Part shown: positions 1 to 10,599 of the stretch, one piece after another
How positions within the stretch are numbered: the first letter of the stretch is position 1
How the letters are laid out: every line of letters starts with the position of its first letter
Source of the DNA: Trifolium pratense
Taxonomy: Eukaryota; Streptophyta; Magnoliopsida; Fabales; Fabaceae
DNA: 64,000 bases
NCBI RefSeq assembly: GCF_020283565.1
Contig: NC_060065.1
Coordinates: 35,018,409-35,082,408, forward strand
Direction: 5' to 3'
Program-made: the position numbers and the translations under genes
The notes under the pieces: generated by a model
Told to the model about the DNA's origin: nothing
Seen by the model: the letters and a program-made list of their open reading frames with translations, nothing else
The model's database searches: none

Positions 1-464
1 TAAGATGTTTATCCAAACATGCTCATAGTTTCCAACTGCAAATTCAAAAGAAAGAGATAGCACAGTATCTTACAATAGCTCTACGATACTCTCTTTCGCA
101 GTAGAATGAATCACCAAGTAGCACCTACACAAAAACAAATGACATAAGAACTTCAATGAACTTGTCAAAAATTGAAAATTCAAACAAAAAAAAGGAATTT
201 TGCAGAGACCAAGCTTTCAGTTTTGAGGTGAGGAGAAGATTCAGTATTTGCAGCTGGTGAAGAAACAAGAAAACAACCCTGTTGTTAAAAACACAAACTT
301 TCATCAAACCCAATTGAATAAATCGAAAAAGAACAATTTTTGCCGTGGAATCAAATTTGAAATGCAAAAAAAAGAAGAGGGAAAATAGGTTTTACGAGCA
401 TCTGAGCGGAATTGTAGAGTCCATTTTCGAGAAGAGTTGCGATTTGATCCTTGGGAACTTCCAT
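1..464 (-). CDS. APC7: APC7-like anaphase-promoting complex subunit, 5' exons (partial)
   Basis: Three exons read on the minus strand. Exon 1 (464-396) starts at ATG and encodes 23 residues beginning MEVPKDQIATLLENGLY. Exon 2 (278-210) encodes GCFLVSSPAANTESSPHLK and a few more residues. Exon 3 (124-74) encodes VLLGDSFYCEREYRRAI. All junctions are GT-AG and in phase, giving 63 residues. The series closely matches the N-terminus of plant APC7, a TPR scaffold subunit of the anaphase-promoting complex/cyclosome, the nuclear ubiquitin ligase that drives mitotic exit. The rest of the gene, including most TPRs, lies beyond the left edge. Positions 1-73 look like intron 3; a possible AG acceptor near 35 leads to no recognisable coding. 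The recognition rests on memory of the family N-terminus and could not be checked by a search. Confidence 0.85.
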
Positions 465-539
465 TGTTGAACGCGCTTAATAAAAATCGCTTTTCACTAC
501 TCAAACTGCTTTTTCTTCAACTTGATTCGATGCAAATAG

Positions 540-1500
540 TAACACTAATTAAAAGGGTTTTTGCTTTTTTTTTTTTTTTTCTTTTCTAATTTGAATTCGA
601 TATTGTCCTTTTTTTTATATTTCCTGTGACGAATTTGAATTGAAATATCTTAAAAAATAAATAAATAAATAAAAAACATGAGACCTGTGGAATTTCTTCT
701 TTCAACAACAAAGACCTATATTTTCTAAAATCCATTTTATTATAATTATAATAAGATAAGATAAGATTCTTTTCTTTCTTTTTTGTCAACTATAAGTTAA
801 TCTATTACTAATTATTATTAATATATTAAAATTAATTACCGCCAAAGTTACTAATTTATCCTTATTGCTTTTAATCACGTTGTAAATTTTATATCCTTCA
901 TTGTAATTTCACTAAAAAAATTAATAAAACAATATATATAAAGAATATAAAATAAATTAAAAAAAAATGCTTAAAAATAGAAACAAAATAGATTATAGAT
1001 TGGAACAAAACAGAACAATTTATACTCGTAAAAATAGCAACAAAACAGATTAATTTGATCAGCTCAATAATCTATTAAAAGAAAAAATAAAATAAAATAG
1101 TCAATAAAAAAAATTATAGAAAAATAAGATGAATATGCATAAAATTATGAATATTGAAATAGAAACATAAATAATATTTTTCTTTAAAAAAAAAATACTA
1201 TTAACTATTAATAATAATAATAATAGTATAATAAAGTTAATTACTATCAGATTTATTAAATTATCCTAAATATTTCTAATTAAATTTCTACTTTTTATTA
1301 AAAAAATATACACGGGACTATTATTTGTGACGGATACATAAAAAATTGGATAATTTATCATTGATAATTATAATCAAATTTATTTATTTAATAAGTTTTA
1401 CAAAAAATAACACAATAGTTTAACTTATATTTTAACAATATTATATAATAAATTTTTTAATATTTTATTATAAATAAATTTTCTACCATAATATAATGAC
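540..1500. other. AT-rich intergenic DNA upstream of the APC7-like gene
   Basis: No gene is visible. The first part must contain the promoter and 5' UTR of the leftward APC7-like gene. There are poly-T and poly-A runs, for example at 566-580. Short open frames here are compositional artefacts. Confidence 0.6.
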
Positions 1501-1560
1501 AAACTTAAATATCGAATAAAAGTCAATGACTCGTGCGAATGCACGGGTCTTTAAACTAGT
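1480..1560 (+). mobile_element. Helitron-like 3' terminus
   Basis: A short hairpin with stem CGTGC/GCACG and loop GAAT (about 1531-1546) is followed by roughly ten bases and then CTAGT at 1556-1560, with a T immediately after. A 3' hairpin, a CTRRT end and insertion next to T are the hallmarks of plant Helitron 3' ends. No 5' TC terminus was identified, so element length is unknown. Confidence 0.45.
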
Positions 1561-1649
1561 TATTAGTAAAAAAAATTAGAAAATTCACATATTTTCTCTC
1601 ATTTTTGCTAGATAAATATTATTGTAATAATTCATTTCAATAACAAATA

Positions 1650-1790
1650 ACATCATCGATAGGGTGGGATGGGTAGCTGAACTTGTTAAGTTAGTTGAGA
1701 TAACATAGCTAAGGGTTAAAGGAGTTGGAGGTTCGGTGTTTAAATTATGGAAAAGAGAAAAACTAACCTAACATTGTAATATACTAACAA
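1650..1790 (+). repeat. SINE-like (tRNA-derived) repeat
   Basis: The stretch has a box-A-like GGGTAGCTGAACTTG and, about 60 bases on, a box-B-like GGAGGTTCGGTG, the spacing of a tRNA-derived RNA polymerase III promoter. It does not fold as a real tRNA. A SINE relic is the best reading. Confidence 0.35.
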
Positions 1791-1839
1791 TTTGTTATTC
1801 AAAATAAAATATATCTCATATCTTTTTTCATATTATATA

Positions 1840-2192
1840 GGGAAATGATGTTTACCACGACATGAAACAATAACGAAAAACGTCAAGGTTAATATGAATA
1901 ACAACTGCAATATTTATCTCTCTCAAAACCAAAATCAATCTTGCTCTATTATATATTATTGAAATACATAGTGATTGTTTATATAGAAACAAAATGATTG
2001 TATATTTTAATCTCTGTTGTTTTATTTTATTTACACGAAACCCCTAATATATTATGTATATTTTTTTTTTACAATATTGATGTATGTATTATTTATCAAA
2101 TTACTTGTTATATTTATAAGTCAACAAATCCTAACTCAATTAGACATGAATGTCGAAATTGCTAGGTCGAATGTCATTTCTTCTATCTGCAA

Positions 2193-2235
<43 letters not shown>

Positions 2236-2590
2236 TTAAACAAACTCATAAATTTAAACAATCCCACTGAACAAATAGATTGTGAGGATTCAATAATTAA
2301 CGGCGCAACTTGATTGCTCGTCTGTCTTTCATCGAAAGGGTAGAGTAGGGTTCATCGCCTTCTATAACCGGTCACATGTGAAATCATCGTTATAGAAATC
2401 TAATATTAGTTTTAAAGTAGGAATAGAATTAACGATTACATTTAATGTAAATAACTTATAAATACAAAGCTATGTGATTGTTTCACACACAAAAAGGACA
2501 AGTTCTATTATTCATTTGTAAATATGAGTTCCATGATGAACATAGATAAGTCAACAAAGGATAATTATAAACTTTTATTTGATTAGTTTT
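1840..2590. other. AT-rich intergenic DNA with an (ATT)n microsatellite
   Basis: Contains a perfect ATT run at about 2198-2234. The open frame crossing it is mostly leucine from the repeat and is not considered a gene. Nothing else is recognisable. Confidence 0.6.
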
Positions 2591-2595
2591 ATATT

Positions 2596-4075
2596 TAATT
2601 TATGGGATTGTCTTTTTTGGAGATTTATTCTTTTAAATTTCAAAAGATATTTATTGAGGGTCTTTGCCATGGAAGCTTGACCGAAAAAGAAGCAAATGAC
2701 ATATGTAATATAATTAAGAAGAATTTTCAAGGAAGTGTACTTCCTATTAAGTCAAGGTATGCAGTTGAGCGTGTAATTTCGATCTCTTCCAAAGCCAATA
2801 GTTATGAGTTTTCGTCCATCGAGTGAGATCTATACCAACTTCGTGGCTAAGATAATTTTAGTTGATTTGGTTGTTTGTATTTCATCCATCAATGTGTTTC
2901 ATAATATTAGAGAATTTATTTCATTAATAGTCTCTAACAATTTTATCTCACCACTTGTTTTCTTTTGCTCTTTATGCAGCTATATTTTCAAACTGGACAA
3001 GTCAAATCGAAACAAGTCAAGCTGCAGGTTTTGCTTCTTCTTTTTCATAATGTTGTACGAGATTTTTTTTTGGAAGGAAGAGGTGAAATTCTAATCGAAG
3101 AAGTATCTTGTTTTCTCTTAAACGCGTCTCACCTTAAATTATTGCATTCTTGAATTATATTTTAAAATTAAATTATTGATATGTATCTGTAAACAGGATA
3201 AAAAGTAATTCGTTATACTGTAACATCTTCAATAACAACAACACAAAAAGTTGTGAGATACACTTTCAAAATTTTGTCACCTAAACGTGATTCATATTAC
3301 TTGCAAAATAAGATTGAAAAATTCATAGAACATGATATGGGAAAATTCCTTGTAAGTTTACTCATATATTAAATTTTGTCCTCATTTTATTGCATCAAGC
3401 TTATAATTAATAAAAAATAATAATTTGGAATGTGCAGCGTGATTTAGAGCATACAAAAATGGTGCAATGGAGGAGTTGTCGGGGAATTATCCATCTCTCA
3501 AAGAAGAAAGCGAAGACTTATGGACATCTATTACCATATATAGGTGTTTCATATGTTTAAATTTATTATGGTTGACGATAGTTGAAATTATATATATTGT
3601 TGATAAAATATTGTTTAAAATCATTTTCGGGTCTCAAATATTTGATATCAATAAGAAAATAACTGAGGAATTGAGAAAAACAAAGAAGAAAAATTTGATT
3701 GAATACTACCGAAATTATTTCAAATCGTCCTCTCGCATTCGTAGACATGTGAAGATTAATTATGTGGGTTATGGAAAAGTGATGGATGACGAAAAGGAGG
3801 ATGCCATTAAATATATTAAGAATAAATCTCATTCTTGTAAGCGTCGATGAGTTTACAACACTATGGATGACTTATTACGGATTTGGTTGCGGTTTTTCAA
3901 ACAAGTGTCGATGAATTGATGAACATGGACAACAATCTTTGGTATATTTTTTATTTTCTTATTACCCATGTTCACTTTTTCCAATAGCATGTATGTGAAT
4001 GCCTTCATCAAACGAAAAATTTGCTTACATTCATATAAATAATATGTTTTTTAAGACTCACTCTCGGCCAGGAGA
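2596..4075 (+). pseudogene. M16 metallopeptidase (nardilysin/insulinase-like) pseudogene, copy A
   Basis: Pieces of a plant nardilysin-like M16 protease appear in order. 2630-2800 encodes IFIEGLCHGSLTEKEAND and then LPIKSRYAVERVIS, matching the family's IEGL-hGN-eEA segment. 2980-3070 encodes LYFQTGQVK and LLLLFHNVVRDFF. 3270-3350 encodes SYYLQNKIEKFIEHDMGKFL. 3465-3845 encodes NYPSLKEESEDLW, then KKNLIEYYRNYFKSSSRIRRH. These parts belong to the C-terminal half of the enzyme. The N-terminal catalytic domain with its HxxEH zinc motif is absent. Stops and frame changes separate the pieces. Introns may account for some gaps, but the missing N-half and stops argue for a truncated pseudogene. Family assignment is from remembered motifs. 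Confidence 0.65.
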
Positions 4076-4339
4076 TTATATTAATGTTTGACACTTTAAA
4101 TAGGATTATATCCATTTGAGATGTCTCCTCAAAATTGTTTATAACAAAGTGGCCAAACATATTTGTTAAACGATGTCAACCTTTTTAAATAAATTTTAGT
4201 TACATTTGAATATTAATTTTTGCAGTTGCTTGAAAAATACCTAATTTACCAAATAAATAAATAAATCATGTCATTGGTATCAATATATTTAAAGTTTTAT
4301 TTTAAAAAAAATAATAAAGCTTAAATCAGTATAAACAAA

Positions 4340-4595
4340 GTGGCCAAGCCAAGGTATGCGGCTGAGCGTGTAATTTGGCTCCATTCCAAAGCCAATATTG
4401 TTATGAGCTTCCGCTCATCGAGTTAGATTGATACTAACATTGTAGTCGGGTGACCCTGTTTGTCCATCTTTTTCCTCGATGCTGTCGCGCCGCACTCCTT
4501 TGCCTCCCACCCGTCGTATTCCCCACGTCGTTCCTTCCCACGGTGTAGAAGAAATAGTGCAATGGAGGAGTTGTCGGGCAACTATCCTTCAAGTA
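4340..4595 (+). pseudogene. M16 metallopeptidase pseudogene fragment, copy B
   Basis: 4345-4440 repeats the exon that in copy A reads KSRYAVERVIS, here AKPRYAAERVI, with extra bases and a frame change. 4555-4590 repeats the segment around 'caatggaggagttgtcgggc' from copy A (about 3463-3482). Between them lies a GC-rich, C-rich stretch (about 4440-4550) of unknown origin. This is a much reduced copy. Confidence 0.55.
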
Positions 4596-4910
4596 CTTGA
4601 TTATATTATAGTAGTATATTTCAAATTAAATGAATGGTCTTAATTTTCAATTATTACGGTGAGTTCATTTAATTTGAAATATACCACTTAGTACTTTATA
4701 GTAGTATAAGTTGATGTTTAAGTACCTGATTACATTATAGTAGTATATTTCAAATTAAATGAACTCACCGTAACAATTGAAAATTAAGACGATTCATTTA
4801 ATTTGAAATATATCACTTAGTTGATGTTCAATTTAATGAAATATAGTACTTGATTACATTATAGTAGTATATTTCAAATTAAATGAATTGTCTTAATAAT
4901 CTTTCAATTG
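4590..4910. repeat. Compound direct and inverted repeat cluster
   Basis: A module containing 'agtatatttcaaattaaatg' recurs near 4612, 4741 and 4868, and its inverse 'catttaatttgaaatata' occurs near 4668 and 4795. The blocks can fold back on each other. It sits between two M16 pseudogene fragments and looks like a rearranged MITE nest. Confidence 0.6.
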
Positions 4911-5084
4911 ACGTTGTATTACTTCTTGTTTTAATTGTATTAATTTGGAACTTAATTGTCTTAATTATACAATTTATGTTCTAGAACAAATAATCAGAAG
5001 TCTTATGTTGCAATTGGAAATTGCAGCACCAGTAGCACTGGCAGCATCGGCACTCGGAGCACCAGCACCAGGAGCACTGACACC

Positions 5085-6060
5085 CTATTAAGTCAAGGTA
5101 TGTGGCTGAACGTGTAATTTGAATCCCTTCCAAAGCTAATAGTTATGAGTTTTTGTCCATCGAGTGAGATTGATACTAACTATGTGGCTGAGATAATTTT
5201 AGTTGAGTTGGTTGTTATTTGGATTCCATCCATCATGGTGTTTCTTAATATAAAAGAATTTATTTTATTAATAGTCTCTAAATTTTTTATCTCACCACTT
5301 GTTTTCTTTTGCTATTTACGGATTTTGTTGTGGTTTTTCAAACAAGTGGTGATAAATTGATGAAAATGGACAACAACCTTTGGTACCTTTTTCATTTTTT
5401 TTTACTCATGTTCACTTTTTTCAATAGCATGTATGTGAATGCCTTGATCAAACGAAAAACTTGCATACATTCATATAAATAATATGTTTTTTAAGACTCA
5501 CTCTCGGCCAGAAGAAATTCTAATTTAAAGAAGTACCTTGTTTCCTCTTAAACTCATTTCACCTTAAATTATTGCATTCTTCAATTATATTTTAAAATTA
5601 AATTCTCGATATGTATATGTAAACAAGACAAAAAGAATCTTTGTTACACTGTAACATCTTCAATAGCAACAAAACAAAAAGTTGTGGATACTCTTTCAAA
5701 ATTTTGTCACCTAAACGTGATTCATATTACTTGCAAAATAAGATTGAAAAATTCATAGAACGTGATATGGGAAAATTCCTTGTAAGTTTTGTCGGTCGAA
5801 TAACATTCTTGTGTGACCTTCAACGGAGTGACAAGCTTTAGAGAATAGAAGCTTATAATTAATAAATTAAAAATAATTTGGAATGTGCAGCGTGATGTAT
5901 AGCATAAAAGGTTTAAGAACTACAGAAATAGTGGAGTGGAGGAATTGTACGGGAATTATCCGTCTCTCAAAGAAGAAAGCGGAGACTTATAGACATCTAT
6001 TATTATTATTTTTGAAGAAATTTATTACCATATGTAAGGTGTTGTTATAATCAATTCGAT
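5085..6060 (+). pseudogene. M16 metallopeptidase pseudogene, copy C (5' part, rearranged)
   Basis: Starts with the same exon as copies A and B (KSRYVAERVI). At about 5315 it jumps into the segment that lies at the far 3' end of copy A (3867-4075), running to about 5512. It then jumps back to the middle segment of copy A: the part matching 3090 onward, the SYYLQNKIEKFIERDMGKFL block at 5720-5790, and NYPSLKEESGDL at 5950-5990. The order is therefore scrambled relative to copy A. It carries stops and cannot encode a protease. Copy D at 8341 continues it after an inserted solo LTR. Confidence 0.6.
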
Positions 6061-6220
6061 CCCCCGGTTGAATCGGGGACAAACGTCTACGTAAAGATTT
6101 CTGAAATATTTGACATTTATGAGATTTCTTAGGTTTAAGAAGTCCCTTAGATTTATCCATGGTTTGTTTATTCCCATACCGAAAATCTCATTTCTTAAAA
6201 AAATGATTTGTTATATATAT

Positions 6221-6225
6221 ATTAT
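6221..6225. repeat. Target-site duplication (left) of the solo LTR
   Basis: ATTAT directly precedes the TGTCATACC terminus and is repeated at 8336-8340. Confidence 0.8.
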
Positions 6226-8335
6226 TGTCATACCCCATTTTTTGACCGATCGTTTTTTAGACGGGTTTTTCCTTTGTTCGTCTCTGACGAAATTTCGGCA
6301 GAGAGGTATTTTAAAATACCTCATTTATGTGGTTTCATTTTATTTTTATTATGATTTTGTTATTTCTTTATTTTTATTTTTTATTTATTTTTATTTTCGT
6401 TTTTTATTATTATTATTATTATATATATTATTTTAACTTTTATTTATGTATTTATTTCATTTTCGTTTTTTTATTTATTATTATTTTAACTTTTATTTTT
6501 TATTTGTGGTATTTCTTTTACCAATTTTTTTCTTAAGAAGTCCAGATATCATTTTTGTCCTGGTCCAGGCCCAAAAGGGCATTTTTGTCCAAATGAGGAA
6601 AATTTCATCTGCAAACCCTAATTCCTGACACATTATAAATAGTGCATTAAATGCACAGTTCCCAAGGGGGAATTTTCGAAGATCAGCCGCAAGAACAACA
6701 ACAACAACAACAAAAATTTCTCTCTTTTCAAAATCAAATCAAAAAACAATACAAACAATTCCCGATCACAGTAACCATTTCACCATCACAGTAACGACGT
6801 CACCATCACAGTAACAACGATCCATACCATCACCATAAACAATAATCTCATCATCACAGTAACGAAATAAAACGAAACCATCAAACCAAAACGAAATCAA
6901 CCGGAGCTAATATTCATTAATCTCATGCAAATTATTTCATCTCATCATGTTCATCCTTTGACATACTTAATTCCATGCACTATTCTTACATTTAAATTTC
7001 ATTTCTATTTTCACCAATGTTGTATTGTGTGCTATTTCCTAATTATGGGTTGTATTGTGTGTTTTATGTTTTTTTTTCTTAATTATGTTTGCTCTTGGAC
7101 TTAGATTGTAATTAGGATTTAAATGTAATTTTTAAATGAGAATTTGCATTGCATTCTTGCATTCATATCATGTTTACTTTATTGCAAGGTTAGAGTGTAA
7201 TTAGGTTTTAAAATGTAATTGCATTGCATGCATATTTATTTATTTTGCTTTATATCTCTTATGGTTAGTTTAGGAGATGGATCCTCATTTTGATCCAACG
7301 TCATTATGAGGTCCATCGCGCGTAATTAGTTCGTCGCGTTAAAATCAATCAATCGCGTTCTTTTAAAAATTTGAGGTCAAAACCTCTTTTCGACACGCAA
7401 AACTTTTTCCTCACTCTTCTTCAAAATTGAGGTCAAAACCTCTTCAAAACCAAAAAAACATTTTTTCTTCAACTTTTCAAACATCAATCTTTCAAAAGCC
7501 ACAAAAACATTTACTTTTTCAAAACCTTTTCCAAAACACCAAAAAATCTTTTTGTCATCAAACATTTTCAACACAAAAGCACTTAGATTTCAAACCAAAG
7601 TTGCATTTTCAAACTCAATCAATCAAACTTCTTTTCTTTTCTTGAACTCTTGGATTTTAAACCAAGTGGTTTTATCACACTCTTTTCCTAAAAACCTTGG
7701 ACTTCAAACCAAGAGACTTTTATCATTCAAACCATTTTCACAATAAACCTTGGACTTCAAACCAAGCAAGCGCGCCTCTTTTCTAAATCAAACATCAATC
7801 AATCCTAATCATTTAGACTTTCTTTCACCAAATAAAAATCAACCAACCTCACATTTTATGCCACTTTGGCTTTTTCATCTTTAAAACCCTTTTTTCAAAA
7901 CCATAAAAGCAAACCAACAAACAAATTGACTTTTTACCCCGAACTACGAGATTTTGATCCTTCGGGTACGTAGTGCAAAAGACTTTGTGTCTTCCCAAAT
8001 CAATAAAATCAACAAAAACATTTTCCCTTTTTCTCGTCATTTAAAATTTTTTCTCGATCACTACTTTAAATCCTACACTTATACATTTTACAAGCAATTA
8101 AAATTAAGCGCATAGATAGAATAAAAACAAGAGGTTCCTATAGAGTACTATAGATACTTAGGGTGCTAATACCTTCCCTTCGTATAACTAACCCCCGAAC
8201 TTTGTTCTCTAAAAAAAATAGGGTTTTTTTTCGAACTTTTTCCCTTTCCCTCGGATAAATGAAAGATCGGTGGTGGAACATTAAATTGCGATTCGAAGTT
8301 AATTAATAACTCGATATCCAAAAATCACCGCGACA
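6226..8335 (+). mobile_element. Solo LTR, Ogre-like Ty3/gypsy, 2110 bp
   Basis: The element begins TGTCATACCCC, ends CCGCGACA and is flanked by the perfect 5-bp duplication ATTAT. No internal retrotransposon sequence remains, so it is a solo LTR left by LTR-LTR recombination. It has a TATA box (TATAAAT, about 6634-6640) and a CAA run (6694-6713). The 3' part contains phrases typical of legume Ogre LTRs: an 'actacgagattttgatcctt' block (7945) and 'gggtgctaataccttccctt' (8161-8180). Open frames inside are low-complexity and not genes. Orientation follows the TATA box. The family name is inferred; boundaries and target duplication are seen directly. Confidence 0.85.
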
Positions 8336-8340
8336 ATTAT
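8336..8340. repeat. Target-site duplication (right) of the solo LTR
   Basis: ATTAT directly follows the terminal CA of the LTR and matches 6221-6225. Confidence 0.8.
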
Positions 8341-8875
8341 AGAAAGAAATATATGCTATATAATAGTATATGTTTATATTCCTTATGGTTGACTTTGGTT
8401 GAAATTATCATATATTGTTTATAAAATAATTTTCAGGTCTTAAATATTTGATATTGATAAAAAGATAGTTGTGGAATTGAAAATAAAAAAGAAGAAAGAT
8501 TTGATCGAATACTACCGAAATTATTTCAAATAGTCATCTCGCAATTCTAGGCGTGCGAAGATTAATAATGTGAGTTATGGAAAAGTGATGGATGATGAAA
8601 GGAGAACATTAGTTATATCAAGAAGAAATCTCATTTTTATAACTATTGATGGGTTTAACAGCACTCTGAATGACTTGTTACGAATTTGTTTGTGGTTTTT
8701 CAAACAAGTGGTGATGATGAATATTGGCAACAAATTTTGGTACCTTTTTTTTATTTTCTTTTTACCCATTTTCATTTTTTCCAATAACATGTATGTGAAC
8801 GCCGTGATCAAACGAAAAACTTGCATACATTCATTTAAAGAATATGGTTTTTAAGATTCACTCTCGATTGAGAGA
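8341..8875 (+). pseudogene. M16 metallopeptidase pseudogene, copy D (3' part of copy C)
   Basis: Resumes the copy A sequence where copy C breaks off (compare 3560 onward). 8455-8630 encodes a decayed DLIEYYRNYFK segment and GYGKVMDDE. 8640-8875 is a third copy of the terminal segment also seen at 3867-4075 and 5317-5512. The solo LTR plus about 190 bp of other sequence separate it from copy C. Stops are present. Confidence 0.6.
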
Positions 8876-8879
8876 AGTA

Positions 8880-9945
8880 CATATATTTAATGTCTGCAAG
8901 GACGGATTTGGGCGGGGGCAAGCAGGAGCTTGGGCCCCTTCCTCCCTCATGTTCATTGCCTTATAATACATAATAATTATAAACATTTGTGTAGTTATAT
9001 TAAACAAAAAGGATTATATTTATATTTAAGGTCATGTTAAATACTTTTGGGGCATTGATCAAGGAAACAAAAATGGAATGTATTATTTTTAAAATATATT
9101 TTCATTTTTATTTCATTACCCATTACCTCCTCGAAGATACTGTTTAACATTTCCCTTATATTTATATACATATATACAGTCGAGATTTCCATTCCGATGT
9201 GAAATGTTGTTAGCTTTGTCTATATATTTTCATAACAAATATTATATATGTTAAATCCACCAATTCCTTTAAAAGAAATGTTAAAGCGACTAAAGAATAG
9301 TATATATTGAATGTATTTAACCATTTTTTTTACGGTGAATGTATTTAACCATTATAATAGTCATTATAATATTTTAATCAAGTGATTGAACTCGGTTAAT
9401 ATTTAACAAGTTCTTGCTAAGAAGAATCGTTTCGAAGAAATCGAGTTCAATTTTTTAAGGAATAATTTTTTATCAGATTTTATTTATCTTGTTGTCGAAT
9501 TCAGTATGAACTGAAAGATTAAAAAAAAAGCTATTATTGTATTTTATTTAACATTTAATATTACATATTTTGGCCCCGTCTCATCAATTTATGGATTCCA
9601 TGTTGACATTTTGAATAGGATTACATCCAATTGAGAGAACCTATAAAGAAAAAAATGTTTTGGAAAACTCTTGAATCGTGTGAACATAAAAGATGAGGAA
9701 CACACCCGTATATTTTACTTAATGACAGTGTATTTAAAATATCCAATTAAGATAAAACGACTAGTTAGGTAAAAATCAAAATGGATGAAATGTTTTTGCA
9801 TAAACACCCTTAACGTCACTTCTACAACTCAAAACATATTTGAATAGTTCGAGGCATAAAACTCGTTTGTACATTTTTAGAATTATAGGGGGCACGCAAA
9901 AAACAAACCACTAATCGTTTGTACATTCATTTCCTTCTATTATTT
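8880..9945. other. Intergenic DNA with transposon debris
   Basis: A stretch at 8900-8950 (GGACGGATTTGGGCGGGGGC and on) resembles debris common in plant DNA transposons, but no ends were found. 9590-9650 weakly matches the DNA just after copy A of the M16 pseudogene (about 4090-4130). No gene seen. Confidence 0.4.
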
Positions 9946-9949
9946 TTTT

Positions 9950-10020
9950 TTGTTAGATGGCCTAGTCGTTAGAATTTCATCTTTTAAGATGAATAAGTGA
10001 AATATCCAGAGTTTGAACAT
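9950..10020 (+). repeat. SINE-like repeat fragment
   Basis: 'gatggcctagtcgttagaat' followed by 'ttttaagatgaataagtgaa' and a degenerate box-B-like 'gagtttgaaca' matches, in the same order, the better preserved copy at 40000-40125. Confidence 0.45.
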
Positions 10021-10272
10021 TGAAAAAATTATCAAAGCATATTTCAATGCACCTGATGGAGTTGAACCATTTGCATTGGACATGAGCAGTATGGTAAACG
10101 GTCAAGTATGGATCAATGGACAAAGCATTGGAAGATATTGGATGGTTTATGCAAAGGGTAACCATAATGCTTGTAACTATGCCGGAACATATCGTCAGGC
10201 GAAATGTCAAATTGGTTGCGGACAACCTACCCAACGATGGTATAACCTACTTTTCTTTTCTCTAAAAGAATG
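10020..10272 (+). pseudogene. Beta-galactosidase (GH35) single-exon fragment
   Basis: One open segment encodes [19 protein letters not shown], then [16 protein letters not shown], then [23 protein letters not shown]. This is the highly conserved C-terminal region of plant GH35 beta-galactosidases, wall enzymes that remove galactose from polysaccharides. The catalytic domain, signal peptide and remaining exons are absent, and the fragment is preceded by a SINE-like repeat. After the RWYN segment a GT follows, but no next exon was found. It is a captured or leftover exon, not a working gene. Confidence 0.75.
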
Positions 10273-10599
10273 ATGCACATTTAACATGATTGTGCAATTA
10301 TGAGCTTTCGAGTGCTAATGGTGCAAATTAAGTTTTCTAAGTATTCCACTGGTTGAGTCAAAACAGCTTTATGTAACACCAACTCAAACCCATATGAAAA
10401 GTTGATGTATTTGGTTCAAATTTGAATCCTAATTGAAACATCTCTCATATAAACTAGTACATTAACATATGTTACAAACTGGTTTAAAAACTAAGCTTGT
10501 TTTATTGAAAGTTGTGTTTTTAATCACAAATTTTATCAGCATTGTAAGTTGAACACAAGTTATGCTGAGATGTAAGTGCACCATGATTACTTACAGTGA

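Noticed and set aside
1..35. Possible fourth APC7 exon after the AG near 35
   Set aside because: The translation does not match the expected TPR continuation and meets a stop quickly; more likely intron.
1650..1735. Candidate tRNA gene
   Set aside because: Only box-A/B-like words are present; no cloverleaf could be formed, so it fits a SINE better.
2017..2313. 98-codon plus-strand frame rich in leucine
   Set aside because: The leucine run is translated ATT/TTA microsatellite and there is no domain or codon-use support.
6110..6628. Overlapping hydrophobic frames suggesting membrane proteins
   Set aside because: They lie across the solo LTR, and the hydrophobicity comes from T-rich low-complexity sequence.
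7377..8040. Frames on both strands rich in Phe/Lys
   Set aside because: Entirely within the solo LTR and built from repeated 'caaaacc'/'ttcaaacc' words.
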